Below the pieces are notes generated by a model, which saw only the letters and a program-made list of their open reading frames with translations, searched no databases and had not been told where the DNA came from. This document shows positions 8,211 to 18,200 of a DNA stretch of 45,195 nucleotides, piece by piece. Every line of letters starts with the position of its first letter. Within the stretch, counting starts at the first letter, position 1. Source of the stretch: CAYUVF01 sp964448045. Its GTDB lineage: Bacteria > Bacteroidota > Rhodothermia > Rhodothermales > Salinibacteraceae. The stretch spans positions 1-45,195 of the forward strand of contig CAYUVF010000033.1 of NCBI GenBank assembly GCA_964448045.1, written 5' to 3'. The position numbers and the translations under genes were made by a program.

Positions 8211-9104
8211 ATGTTTACCTGGTGGAAGCGCTGGCGCGCCCGACGTTCGACGGATTCATCGGCCTCCCGAAGCACGGGCGAACGGGCCCTTCCGCTGCGG
8301 TATGCGCTGCGTGCCCATGCCCTCACCAATGTGGGCCGCCACCGCTCGATCAACGAAGACCGCATCCGCTACATCGCGCCGGAGCCCCCCCACGCGAACG
8401 ATTGTGCCCTGCTCATCGTCGCTGACGGGATGGGCGGCCACGCCGCCGGAGAGATTGCCAGCCAGATGGCGATTGACTGCGTTGGCGATACCTTCGCGGC
8501 TCACGCCGAAAGCGATGTGCACGCGGTGCTGGAACGAGCTCTCGCTACCGCCAACCGCGCCATCTACGCCGCTGCCGCCGGACATGATCACCAGCGCGGC
8601 ATGGGCACCACGTGCCTGGCGCTCGCGATCCAACACGGACGCGCCTACTGCGCCTATGTGGGCGATAGCCGGCTGTACCTGCTCCGCGCAGGAGCGCTGT
8701 ACCAGATGTCCGACGACCACTCACTGATCCGCCAGATGCTCAACCAGGGCCTGCTGACCCCCGACGAAGCGCGCGACCACGCCGATGCGCACGTGGTCCT
8801 TCGAGCGCTGGGCACCCATCCGGCGGTTGAGGTCACAACGTGGCCTACGCCTTTCCCCATTCAGCGCGGCGACTGCTTCCTCGTTTGCTCAGACGGCCTC
8901 TACGACCTCCTCCCGGATAACGCCATCGCTCCGATTGTCCGGGCACACGCCCCCGAGGCAGCCTGCCATCAACTCATCGCTGAGGCGAATGCGCGCGGCG
9001 GGCACGATAATATATCGGTCGGGGTGGTCCGCATCGACGATCCGGCCCCGGCTCACGCCCCTGCATCCGCTCCCATTTCGCACCCTACGCCTCTTGCGTC
9101 ATGA
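8211..9104 (+). CDS. PP2C-family Ser/Thr protein phosphatase
   Basis: 297 residues with the metal-binding and core motifs of the bacterial PP2C/Stp family in order: GRHRSINEDR, LLIVADGMGGHAAGE, GMGTT, AYVGDSRLYLLR, VCSDGLYDLL and GGHDNISVGVV. No membrane segment is visible, so it should be a cytoplasmic Mn/Mg-dependent phosphatase that reverses the neighbouring kinases. An Arg/Ser-rich segment of about 30 residues precedes the domain, and an Ala/Pro-rich tail ends it. Its stop overlaps the start of the second kinase (ATGA at 9101-9104), strong evidence for translational coupling. Confidence 0.95.
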   Translation: MFTWWKRWRARRSTDSSASRSTGERALPLRYALRAHALTNVGRHRSINEDRIRYIAPEPPHANDCALLIVADGMGGHAAGEIASQMAIDCVGDTFAAHAESDVHAVLERALATANRAIYAAAAGHDHQRGMGTTCLALAIQHGRAYCAYVGDSRLYLLRAGALYQMSDDHSLIRQMLNQGLLTPDEARDHADAHVVLRALGTHPAVEVTTWPTPFPIQRGDCFLVCSDGLYDLLPDNAIAPIVRAHAPEAACHQLIAEANARGGHDNISVGVVRIDDPAPAHAPASAPISHPTPLAS

Positions 9105-11098
9105 CCCCCACTACCATCGGCCCCTATCAGATTGTCGACGTGCTCGGTGAAGGCGGTATGGGCACGGTCTACCGCGGCCTCGACCCGCTGCTGCAGCGCT
9201 CGGTTGCCATCAAGGCGCTGCGGTCCGAGCTGGCCCGCGAGGCACAGCTGGTAGAGCGGTTTCGCAGCGAAGCCGTGACACTCGCTCGCCTCAACCATCC
9301 CAACATTGCCACGCTCTACAGCTTCATCCAGGAGGGCGACGCCTACTTCATGGTCATGGAGCACGTGACCGGGCAAACGCTGGAGGCGCTCCTCGCCGCC
9401 TCGGGTGCCCTGCCGCTCGCCCGCGCTCACGCCTTCTTCGATCAGGCGCTGCAGGGCATTGCCCACGCGCACCGGCACGGCATCGTGCATCGCGACATCA
9501 AGCCGGCCAACTTGATGCTGACCGGCGACGGCACGGTCAAGGTGATGGACTTCGGAATCGCCCGCGTGCTGGGCACCGCCCGCATGACGCGCACCGGCCG
9601 CCTGATCGGCACTCTCGAATACATGGCGCCCGAACAAATTGAGGGGCGTGACGGCGACGTTCGTGCGGATGTCTACGCGCTGGGCATCCTGCTCTACGAG
9701 ATGCTCACGGGCCACATCCCGTTCGATGCCGATAGCGAGTACGGGCTGATGCGGGCTCACGTCGAGCAGGCGCCTCGCTCCCCGCGCCGGTGGGTCGCGG
9801 ATCTGCCCGAAGACGTCGAAGCCGTCATCCTGAAGGCCCTCGCCAAAGCCCCCGCCGATCGCTTCCCCAGCGTGCCCGCCCTCCGCGACGCACTGGGGCC
9901 CGTTCCCTCCCCCGACGCCCCAGTCCCAACGCGCCGGGCCGACGCGCTCGATCTGCCCCCGAAAGCGACGCGTCTTCCCGCCGCGCCTCCGCCCCCCCGG
10001 CACGCCGAGGATCTCGCTGCGCCCCTTCCTGCGCCCCTTCCTGCGCCCCTTCCTATGCCTCAGCCCACCAATCCGAGCGCGCCCGCGTCGGCGGGGGAAC
10101 GCCTCCTGCCCATCCGCCCGTCCTGGCTCGGCGCAGCGGGCAGCCTCATCCTGCTCCTCGTGCTCGGAGTCTGGCTGATGCGGGGGGCCTTTTCCTCGGA
10201 GCCGCCCCCGGCCACTCCAACCGGAGGGCACACCGCCGCTTCATCCGCTCCATCGGGCTCGGCCCCGCTGCCCCTCCGCCCGAGGACGGAACGGCCTCCC
10301 ATCGCACCCTCGCCCACCATCCCGATCGAAGCGGCGCTGCCCACGAAGCCGCCTCCGGCCTCCTCAATTCCGCAGTGGCTCAAGCAGGCGCAGGCGTATC
10401 TGGATGCCAACCAGCTCACCTCACCCGCGGGCGAAAATGCCTTCGAGCTGTGCCAGCGTATCCTGGACGAGGACCCCGCAAACGAAGCGGCGCGGGCGCT
10501 CCTGCGTACGATTGCCGATCGGTATACGGCGTGGGGCGATGCGCAGATGGCACGCGGCGCGACCGAAGAAGCGATCGCGTACTACGACAAAAGCCTGCTC
10601 GTCATCCCCTCCGATGCGGTCGCCCAGAAGCGCGATGCGGCCGCTGCCCGTGCCGCCGCCCGTGCCACCGATCGGCGCGCTGCTTCGCCCCCGCCCGAGC
10701 TCCCGGCCGCCCCTGATTTCCGGCGTATCCGCACGCTGCCCGCGGATACGGAAGTGCGGCTGCGCCTCATCCGCACGCTCTCTTCGGCGGACGGGTACGC
10801 AGCCGGCGACACGATCGAGCTGGAAGTCTCTGAAGCGGTGGTCGTAGAGGGCGATGTGCTCATCGCCCGCGGCGCCTCGGCAATCGGACGCGTTGAGGAA
10901 GGGCAACGCGGACAGCTCTTCCGCCACGGAACGCTTCGTTTTACGGTGGAGCAGGTAGCCGCCGTCGATGGCCAGCCGGTGCTTCTCCGCTCCGATCAGT
11001 TCGGGACGCGCGGTGCGCGCGGCGAAGACGTCACCCTCCAACACGGCACCGTGTACCTCGCCCGCGTCGCCCGGCCATCACCCGTTGGAATTCACTAA
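9101..11098 (+). CDS. Membrane-anchored Ser/Thr protein kinase with TPR-like and C-terminal beta domain
   Basis: 665 residues. The kinase domain is at about 8-265 with GEGGMGTVYRG, VAIKAL, HRDIKPANLML (His130, Asp132), DFG at 150 and EYMAPEQ. All catalytic residues are present. A long proline-rich linker follows, including a triple LPAP repeat, then one membrane helix at about 345-363 (SLILLLVLGVWLM). The outer part has TPR-like helices (about 425-500, AYYDKSLLVIPSD) and a beta-rich end (about 540-660, AGDTIELEVSEAVVVEGDVLIARG) that I cannot assign to a named family. That end domain is a plausible envelope sensor. The gene overlaps the phosphatase stop by four bases. Confidence 0.93.
   Translation: MTPTTIGPYQIVDVLGEGGMGTVYRGLDPLLQRSVAIKALRSELAREAQLVERFRSEAVTLARLNHPNIATLYSFIQEGDAYFMVMEHVTGQTLEALLAASGALPLARAHAFFDQALQGIAHAHRHGIVHRDIKPANLMLTGDGTVKVMDFGIARVLGTARMTRTGRLIGTLEYMAPEQIEGRDGDVRADVYALGILLYEMLTGHIPFDADSEYGLMRAHVEQAPRSPRRWVADLPEDVEAVILKALAKAPADRFPSVPALRDALGPVPSPDAPVPTRRADALDLPPKATRLPAAPPPPRHAEDLAAPLPAPLPAPLPMPQPTNPSAPASAGERLLPIRPSWLGAAGSLILLLVLGVWLMRGAFSSEPPPATPTGGHTAASSAPSGSAPLPLRPRTERPPIAPSPTIPIEAALPTKPPPASSIPQWLKQAQAYLDANQLTSPAGENAFELCQRILDEDPANEAARALLRTIADRYTAWGDAQMARGATEEAIAYYDKSLLVIPSDAVAQKRDAAAARAAARATDRRAASPPPELPAAPDFRRIRTLPADTEVRLRLIRTLSSADGYAAGDTIELEVSEAVVVEGDVLIARGASAIGRVEEGQRGQLFRHGTLRFTVEQVAAVDGQPVLLRSDQFGTRGARGEDVTLQHGTVYLARVARPSPVGIH
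10019..10054 (+). repeat. Three tandem copies of a 12-bp unit in the kinase linker
   Basis: GCGCCCCTTCCT is repeated three times without change (10019-10030, 10031-10042, 10043-10054), encoding APLP repeats in the proline-rich juxtamembrane linker of the second kinase. Such a repeat can vary in copy number by slippage without breaking the frame. Confidence 0.9.
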
Positions 11099-11127
11099 CC
11101 TACTCACGTTACCAACCGTATCCGATC

Positions 11128-11565
11128 ATGCCACACACGAATTGCACCTCTTGTGCCCTCCTGGCGCTCGCCGCCGCCCTGCTGCTGACGGGCTGCTTCA
11201 CCATGCGCTACGACGTTCCCCCCGAGCAGCCCACCGCCGCCTACGATGTCATTGGCTCGTTCGAAGTTAAAAAGCGGGCGTCGTGGCTCATCTTGGGCCT
11301 CGTGCCCATGCGCGAGGTCCAGGTCGCCGAATTGATTGCCGAGGCCGTGGACCGCGACGGAGGCGACGCCGCCACCAACGTGGTCGTCACCGCGCAATAT
11401 GACGGCACCGATGTCATCGTGAGCCTGCTCGTAGGCGGCCTCTACAACACGCGGTCGTACCTGATCACTGGCGACGTCGTCCGGCTGCGCGCCTCGGCCT
11501 CGTATTCGACCGGCGCCCCACCCATCCTCGGCCCAATCCGGTACGAACATGCCCTCGCCCCCTGA
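11128..11565 (+). CDS. Predicted lipoprotein of the kinase cluster
   Basis: 145 residues. A hydrophobic signal (CALLALAAALLLTGC) ends in a clear lipobox, with acylated Cys at about residue 23. The mature protein has short beta-prone runs: VIGSFEVKKRASWLILGLVP, then a helix (VAELIAEAVDRDGGDAATNVVV), then VIVSLLVGGLYNTRSYLITGDVVRL. The pattern resembles small TRL/YbjQ-like outer-membrane lipoproteins, but I cannot name a family. It begins 29 bases after the second kinase on the same strand and is probably its last operon partner. It may be a ligand or structural partner of the outer domains of the kinases. Confidence 0.75.
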   Translation: MPHTNCTSCALLALAAALLLTGCFTMRYDVPPEQPTAAYDVIGSFEVKKRASWLILGLVPMREVQVAELIAEAVDRDGGDAATNVVVTAQYDGTDVIVSLLVGGLYNTRSYLITGDVVRLRASASYSTGAPPILGPIRYEHALAP

Positions 11566-11620
11566 CGAGACGGATCGGGTCCGCACAAAGCGGGCGGCTA
11601 TCGCGGCCGGCGTGCTGGAT

Positions 11621-12265
11621 TCATTCAGCCGGACGGGCCACGCGGGGGAGCACCTCGGGGTCAATGCGATGCGTTCCCTCGAAGCGGATCGTGCGGTGGA
11701 GCAGATGGGCCTCGGTGAGGCGCGCCTCTTCTGCCGCGACCTGATCGGCGGAGATGTACTCGTCGTCGGTCCCGATCACGAGCGTCAGATCCAGCGCGGC
11801 CAGCTGATCCCGATACGTCTGCAGATCGAGATCGGGCGGCACGCCACCGGCCCAGAGCGTCAACCGGTCGAGCGTCGTTTCGCCGAGCGCGGCCCATCGG
11901 CAGGCGGTGGCCGTGCCCTGCGAAAAGCCGAGCACGTGGAGGGCCGCGGCATCCGGCCCATCGGATGTCAGCCGGTTGGCGAGCGTATCGAGATAGCGCA
12001 CGTAATCGCAGATTTCGTGCTCGCGGGCGGCGCTCGTCATCCACGACGCGCCGACGCGCCCGCTCATGCCTTCGGTGTAAAACCGCGACAGCGCCTCCGG
12101 GGCGACGATGAACCGATCGTCTGCAATCGATGTGAACGATCGGATGAAATACTCGGCCAACTGGCCGTATCCGTGCAAGACCACCCACATCTCGCGGGCG
12201 CTGCCGGGTGATCCGAGGGTGGCGTACCGGGCCGTGCGCGGCACCGAAAGCGTGTCTATCTTCAT
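11621..12265 (-). CDS. Alpha/beta-hydrolase, phospholipase/carboxylesterase family
   Basis: 214 residues with the alpha/beta-hydrolase core: the oxyanion segment VVLHGYG (about 28-34), nucleophile Ser115 in GFSQG, acid Asp167 or Asp168 in VIGTDDEY, and His199 in EGTHRID. Length and motif spacing match the short carboxylesterase/lysophospholipase (YpfH-like) family. No signal peptide, so probably cytoplasmic. The substrate cannot be told from sequence. The gene converges on the kinase-cluster lipoprotein and is divergent from rnhA, with about 100 bases between their starts. Confidence 0.85.
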   Translation of the reverse strand: MKIDTLSVPRTARYATLGSPGSAREMWVVLHGYGQLAEYFIRSFTSIADDRFIVAPEALSRFYTEGMSGRVGASWMTSAAREHEICDYVRYLDTLANRLTSDGPDAAALHVLGFSQGTATACRWAALGETTLDRLTLWAGGVPPDLDLQTYRDQLAALDLTLVIGTDDEYISADQVAAEEARLTEAHLLHRTIRFEGTHRIDPEVLPRVARPAE

Positions 12266-12367
12266 CGCGTGAACGCTCTACTTATTCGCAGGAGATGAGG
12301 CGAACTCTCGCGGCGGTGTCAGGTACAGGAGATTCTGCGTAGCGACCTGAATCTAATCCGCGCTTTT

Positions 12368-12805
12368 ATGAAAGATGTTACCATGTATACCGACGGCGCA
12401 TGCAGCGGCAACCCCGGACCGGGCGGCTGGGCGGCGATCATCATCAATGGGGACGATGCCGAGCAACTCACCGGCGGCGAGCCGCACACCACGAACAATC
12501 GCATGGAAATGACGGCCGCGCTGGAGGGGCTCCGGACGCTGGACGCACCCGCTCGCGTGGAATTGCACACCGACAGCGCCTACCTCTCGCGCGCTTTTAA
12601 CGAGGGCTGGTTGGAGAAGTGGCAACGCAACGGATGGAAAACCTCGTCCAAGAAGCCGGTAAAGAATAAGGCACTGTGGCAGCAACTGCTGGAGATGGAC
12701 GAGCGCCACGATATCACCTGGATCTGGGTGAAGGGCCACGCCGATAATGAACTCAACAACCTGGCCGATGAACTCGCGGTCGCGGCCATAGAACCGTACA
12801 AGTGA
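12368..12805 (+). CDS. rnhA: Ribonuclease HI
   Basis: 145 residues, the usual length for bacterial RNase HI, which cuts RNA in RNA/DNA hybrids. The four catalytic carboxylates are Asp9 (YTDGACSGNPGPGG), Glu47 (NNRMEMTAALEGL), Asp69 (LHTDSAYL) and Asp134 (NLADELA), with His124 in WVKGHADN. The basic protrusion typical of the E. coli-type enzyme is present (WLEKWQRNGWKTSSKKPVKN). The start at 12368 gives an N-terminus matching the family. It converges on the YigZ gene with six bases between the stop codons. Confidence 0.97.
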   Translation: MKDVTMYTDGACSGNPGPGGWAAIIINGDDAEQLTGGEPHTTNNRMEMTAALEGLRTLDAPARVELHTDSAYLSRAFNEGWLEKWQRNGWKTSSKKPVKNKALWQQLLEMDERHDITWIWVKGHADNELNNLADELAVAAIEPYK

Positions 12806-12811
12806 GTCGTC

Positions 12812-13441
12812 TCAATTCGCCCCTGATTGCTCCGCTCCCCCTTGCGCCACCTCGCCGCGTCCGCCGAGCGCATTCGTAAACGCCTCCCGAAACGCCGCCA
12901 CCTCCGAGCGCCGCACCCCCACCGTTAGCTCGGTGACCTCGCTGAAGTCGCGCGCCTGCACCGCCGTGTCGAACTGGCGGAGCACGCGGTTGGCCGGCGT
13001 CGTATCGGCATAGTCGAAGCGGAGACGGAGGGGGATGCGGACGACGCGCTCGACGATGGATGCCCGATCGAGGGCCGCCTCGGCCGCGTCGCCGTAGGCC
13101 CGCGCGAGCCCTCCCGTCCCCAGCTTCGTCCCACCGAAATAGCGCGTCACTACGACCAGCGTATTCGTCAGCTCGTGCCCGTCAATGCGTTGCAGGATGG
13201 GCGCCCCCGCGGTGCCGCTCGGCTCGCCGTCGTCGTTGTACCGAAAGGTATGGCCCTCCACTCCGATCCGGTACGCCGTGCAGTGGTGCCGGGCCTGGTG
13301 CTCACGCGCTCGCACGGCCTCAATCTGCGCCTCAGCGGCCTCGGTCCTGTCGACGGGGAATGCTTCGGCGATAAAGCGCGAGTCGACCACTTTGATCTCG
13401 GCAGATGTCGCTTCGGCCAGCGTGCGATACGTATCGCTCAT
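12812..13441 (-). CDS. YigZ / IMPACT-family protein
   Basis: 209 residues from ATG 13441 (MSDTYRTLAE). The N-terminal UPF0029/Impact domain shows KVVDSRFIAEAFPV, the conserved ARHHCTAYRIG, DDGEPSGTAGAPIL and VVVTRYFGGTKLGTGGLARAY. The C-terminal part is the smaller DUF1949-type ferredoxin-like domain. The family is widespread and its bacterial role is uncertain; links to translation control have been proposed for eukaryotic IMPACT. The frame stays open upstream to 13840, but that extension is Arg/Ser-rich and out of family, so I reject it. Confidence 0.92.
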   Translation of the reverse strand: MSDTYRTLAEATSAEIKVVDSRFIAEAFPVDRTEAAEAQIEAVRAREHQARHHCTAYRIGVEGHTFRYNDDGEPSGTAGAPILQRIDGHELTNTLVVVTRYFGGTKLGTGGLARAYGDAAEAALDRASIVERVVRIPLRLRFDYADTTPANRVLRQFDTAVQARDFSEVTELTVGVRRSEVAAFREAFTNALGGRGEVAQGGAEQSGAN

Positions 13442-13745
13442 AACGAAACGGGCTTCATCAAGAATATACAGAACGGGGCACACGCCCCTTCCGATTGGGT
13501 TGATGGCACGCCGCCTGCAATTCATTTCATCCAGGTGCGTTTCATTCCACGGGCGGTAACTTGGCCCACGGCGTATGCATTTAAGCCAGTCAATCCGTTC
13601 GTCAGCCGCGTCGCCCGGCCCCATCGGCATAACCCGAATTTTACACCCCGTCGGAAACGAAATACGTGGCGAGTACGAACCTGTTACCGACCTGCTGCCA
13701 GACGTTTCCCTCCGACTCCTACTTCTGCATAGACTGATCGCCCTC

Positions 13746-15164
13746 ATGCGCACCTCGACTGTAGCCGCTCTCCTCATTGTGTTAGGCGCCATCGGACTGG
13801 CCGCCTGCGGGTCGGAGTCCGCCTCGAACGGTCCGCCCAACAGCGGCGATCAGGGCACGATTCCATCGGTAGAGGCGGTGCAGGCGCGCTACGGGGCGCT
13901 GCCCCTGCAAGAGCGCATGAGCGGCACCGTGACGGCACAGAACCAGGTCATCATCTATCCGGAGATCGACGCGCCCGTCGAGCAGGTCGTGGCGCAGAAT
14001 GGCGACTACGTGGAAGCGGGCGATGTGCTCGTGCGGCTGCGCGATGACCAGTACCGAGAGCGTGTCCGCCAGGCCGAGGCGTCGCTCCAGATTGCTCAGG
14101 CCGAAGCCAAGAGTGCGCAGGCCAACCTGAACGAGCTGCGGAGCCGCCTAAAACGTACCGAGCGCCTTGCCGAGAAGGAGTTCGAGAGCGAGCAGCAGTT
14201 GGAGTCACTACAGGCGCAGGTGCAACAAGCCGAGGCCCAGTACGAGCAAGCGCAGGCGCAAGTCGCCCAGGCGCAGGCCACGCTCGACGAGCGCAAGGCC
14301 GATCTGCGGCGCACCGTCGTACGGGCTCCCATCAGTGGGCACGTGGGCAACCGCGCCGTGCAGGTGGGCCAGCGCGTGGGACCCAACACCCAGCTCTACA
14401 CCATGGGCGATCTCGACTCGGTGCGCATCGAGGTGGGCGTTACGGATCGGCTGATCGGGCGCGTCCAGGCCGGCCAGACGGCCCAAATCACAGCGCCGTC
14501 GCTTTCCGATACCGTCATCACCGCCGAGGTGACGCGCATCTCGCCCTTCATTAACAGCGAAACCTACAGCGCCGAGGCCGAGATCGATGTGCCCAATCCG
14601 GGCGGGCTGCTCAAATCCGGCATGTTCGTCAAGGTCAGCGTGCTCTACGGCGAAAGCCAGCAGGCCACGCTCGTGCCCATGAGCGCCCTGTACGAAGACC
14701 CGAACACGGGTACCCGCGGCGTCTTCGTCGCGCCCACGCTGGGCACCGAGATCCCCGTCGAAACCCCCGATTCGTACGACCCCGACAACCCACCGCCGCT
14801 TACCCAGCCCACGCCGACGACATTCCGTGAAGTCGAGATCTTGGCTGAAGGCCAGCAGACCGCTGGCGTCCGCGGCGTGGAGCCCGGCGACTGGGTCGTA
14901 ACGGTGGGCCAAAATCTGCTCAGTACCAGTACCGATGGGCGGGTGGATGCGCGAGTGCGCCCGATGCCCTGGTCTCGCCTGATCGCGCTGCAACAGCTCC
15001 AGGACACCGATCTCCTGTACCGCGTGCTGGAGCGCCAGCAGCAAATGGCCGATCAGCGCTTCGGCAATCAGGACTCGACACAGACCGACTCGGTCCAGTC
15101 CGCAGTCGATCTGTCCTCCGCCTCCACGCGGACCGGTGCCCTGCTGACGCTCCGCGCCCCGTAG
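13746..15164 (+). CDS. RND efflux periplasmic adaptor subunit (membrane fusion lipoprotein)
   Basis: 472 residues from ATG 13746. The signal ends in a lipobox (IGLAACG), so the mature protein is a lipoprotein. Biotinyl-lipoyl halves (IDAPVEQVVAQNGDYVEAGD and VVRAPISGHVGNRAVQVGQ) flank a long helical hairpin rich in Gln/Ala/Glu (about 115-190), which docks to an outer-membrane channel in this family. A beta-barrel and membrane-proximal domain follow. The frame is open back to 13575, but that part lacks signal character. The pump gene follows 51 bases later. The substrate is unknown, and no TolC-type channel gene lies in the window. Confidence 0.94.
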   Translation: MRTSTVAALLIVLGAIGLAACGSESASNGPPNSGDQGTIPSVEAVQARYGALPLQERMSGTVTAQNQVIIYPEIDAPVEQVVAQNGDYVEAGDVLVRLRDDQYRERVRQAEASLQIAQAEAKSAQANLNELRSRLKRTERLAEKEFESEQQLESLQAQVQQAEAQYEQAQAQVAQAQATLDERKADLRRTVVRAPISGHVGNRAVQVGQRVGPNTQLYTMGDLDSVRIEVGVTDRLIGRVQAGQTAQITAPSLSDTVITAEVTRISPFINSETYSAEAEIDVPNPGGLLKSGMFVKVSVLYGESQQATLVPMSALYEDPNTGTRGVFVAPTLGTEIPVETPDSYDPDNPPPLTQPTPTTFREVEILAEGQQTAGVRGVEPGDWVVTVGQNLLSTSTDGRVDARVRPMPWSRLIALQQLQDTDLLYRVLERQQQMADQRFGNQDSTQTDSVQSAVDLSSASTRTGALLTLRAP

Positions 15165-15215
15165 CCTTCCGCCGCGCCGCCTTCTCGCTCCCTCTCGCCC
15201 GACTCGCTCCGCCCG

Positions 15216-18200
15216 ATGGCTCTCTACGACACCTCAATCCGCCGGCCCATCGCAACCGCCATGACGTTCCTCGCCGTCATCGTGGTGGGGATTGTCAGCT
15301 TCACGTATCTGCCCGTCGACCTCCTTCCGGAGATCGAGTATCCGCGCGTGACGGTCTACACCAACTACCCGAACGTGGGCCCCGAGGAGATCGAGAAGAT
15401 CATCACCGATCCGGTGGCAAATGCCGTCTCGGGCGTACCCAATGTGGAGCGCATCACGTCGAACTCGGACGAGGGCGGCAGCCGCGTCAACCTGGAGTTC
15501 GCCCAGGGCACCGATTTGAACGCAGCCGCCAACGATGTACGAGCGGCGCTGGACCGGATTCGCGACGATCTGCCCGTCGAGGCCGAGCCGCCCGGCATCT
15601 GGAAGTTCGACCCGAACAGCCAGGAGATCGTGACGATTGCGGTGGAGTCGAGCCGGGATATGGAGTCGCTCACGCGGCTATTGGAGCGGAACCTCAGCCG
15701 CCAGTTTGAGCAGATCCCCGGTGTGGGCACGCTCAACATCCAGGGCGGCATCTACCGCCAGGTTCGTGTCAACATCGAGCGGGACCGGTTGAGCGCGTAC
15801 GACCTTTCGGCCGCGCAGGTGCAGCAGGCCATCTCGCAGTCGAACGTGGCCCTGCCGGGCGGCAACGTGAAGGAGGGCCTGAACGACCTGTACGTGCGCA
15901 CGCAGGGCGAGTACGAGTCGCTCGAGGAGATCCGCCAGACGGTCATCACTACCGTCAACGGCACGCCGGTGCGGGTCGAAGACGTGGCCGAGGTCGTGGA
16001 CGGCTATGAGGACCTGCAGCGCATCGCCGAGCTGAACGGCGTCCCCGTCGTGCGCCTCGAAATCCAGAAGCAGAGCGGCGCCAACACGGTGACCGTAGCC
16101 GAGCAGATCCGCGCCGAGGTCGACCGCATCAACCAGAACCGCTCTGATGTCCGGCTGACCGTCGTCAGCGACCAGAGCGAGTTTATCCGCAAGTCCATCA
16201 ACAACGTCCAGAACTCGGCCATCTGGGGCTCGCTGCTGGCGATTCTGGTGCTGTACCTCTTCCTGCGCAACGGCTCGACCACGTTCATCATCGCGCTGTC
16301 GATCCCGATCTCGATCATCGCCACGTTTGGACTGCTGTTCTTCAACGACCTGACGCTGAACCAGATGACGTTCGGCGGATTGGCGCTGGGGGTGGGCCTG
16401 ATCGTCGACAACGCGATCGTGGTGCTGGAGAATATCATTCGACAACGGGAGGAGAACGGGCGATCCCTGATCGACGCGGCCTCGGTAGGTACCCGCGAGG
16501 TGGCAGGCGCTATCGTCGCCTCGACGCTGACGACCTCGGTGATCTTCTTGCCGCTCGTCTTCGCTCGCACGACGACGGCGGCCCTCTTCCAGTCGCTCGC
16601 CCTCGTGGTCGTCTTTGCCCTGGCCTGCTCGCTGCTGGTGGCCCTCACGCTCGTCCCAATGATGGCCAGCCGCTTCTTGACAGTGGATCCGGATGAGGAA
16701 ACCGCTGCGACTAACCGATCCAAGTCCTGGTTCCAGCGGGCGTTTGCGCAACTCGAAAACCGCTACTCCAACCTCATCCGTCGTGCGCTCAAGCGGCGCT
16801 GGGTCGTCTTCACCACCACCGCCGTACTACTGGCAGGAGCCGTTGCGCTGTGGCCAATGATCTCGGTGGAGCTCGCGCCGCAAACGGACGCCAATCAGAT
16901 TGACGTGGATCTGGAGATGGCGCAGGGCACCAATATCGCCGTCGTGATGGAGTACCTGGAGGAACTGGAGAAGCGCGTGAAACCGGTTCTGCCTCAGGAC
17001 GACGTCGAGAATTTTGCCAAGCAGGTCCAGCCCTGGGGCGCCGAAGTGGAGATCCGCCTCAAATCGGCCAGCGAGCGTTCGATCAACACCTTCGCCCTGG
17101 CCGACACCATCCGCTCCGCCGTGCTTGGCCAGATTCCGGGCGCCGACATCCAGGTCGATGCCCAATCGGGGCTGTGGATCCTGCGGCGCATCTTTAGCTC
17201 GGGCGGTGGCAACCAGGCGCTTCAGGTGGAGCTGCGCGGCTACGATCTGGAGCAGGCCCGCACGATTGCCCAACAGATCCGCAACCGCCTCGAACGGGTG
17301 GAGGGCGTAGCTACAGCCCGCTCGGGCCAGCGCGAGGGACGCCCGGAGCAGAACATCCGCTTCTTGCGCGACAAGATTTCGGCGCTGGGCCTCTCGACGC
17401 AGGAGGTCGCTCGTGCGGTGCAGACGAACGTGGGCGGCAGCCGCGCGGCCGTGTACCGAGAGGGCGGCGAGCAATTCCCGATCACGGTGCGCCTGCGGCC
17501 CGAGGATCGCCTCTCGGTGCAAGACCTCGACAACATTTCGATCCAGACGCCCGCCGGCGAATCGGTTCCGCTCTCGGCGCTGGTGAGTACCAGCCGAGGA
17601 CGCGGCCCGACTGAGATCCGGCGCATCAGCGGGCAGCGCGTGACCTACATTTCGGCTACGCTGGAGAGTGACGCCGTCCTCGGTGAAGTGGTCGAGCGCT
17701 CCCGCACGGCGCTGTCCGACATCCGCCTCCCCGAAGGCTTCTCGATCACCTTTGGCGGCGAATATCGTGAGCAGCAGAAAGCGCAGCGCGACTTTATGAT
17801 CGCCATCATCATGGCGCTGGTGCTCATCTACATGGTGATGGCCGGCCAATTCGAGCGCTTCCTCGACCCGTTCGTGGTCATGTTCAGCGTGCCGCTGGTG
17901 CTCATCGGCGTGCTGCCAACGCTGGTGCTGACGAACACGACGGTCAACATCCAGAGCGTGATGGGCCTGGTGATGCTGATCGGCATCGTGGTCAACAACG
18001 CCATCGTGCTTGTCGACTACATCAACCTGATGCGCCGCGACCGCGAGCTGCCCTTGCTCGATGCCGTGGCCGAAGCGGGCCGCCTGCGCCTACGGCCTAT
18101 CCTGATGACGACGCTGACGACTGTGCTGGGCCTCGTGCCGCTGGCGCTGGGCCTCGGCGCCGGCGCTGAGATTCAGGCCGCTCTGGCCCGTGTCGTGATC

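Noticed and set aside
13575..13745. Upstream extension of the efflux adaptor
   Set aside because: The signal peptide and lipobox only work from ATG 13746; the extension would bury them.
13442..13840. N-terminal extension of YigZ to 13840
   Set aside because: The extra 133 residues are Arg/Ser/Pro-rich, overlap the efflux adaptor start and do not belong to the family; MSDTYRTLAE at 13441 is the natural start.
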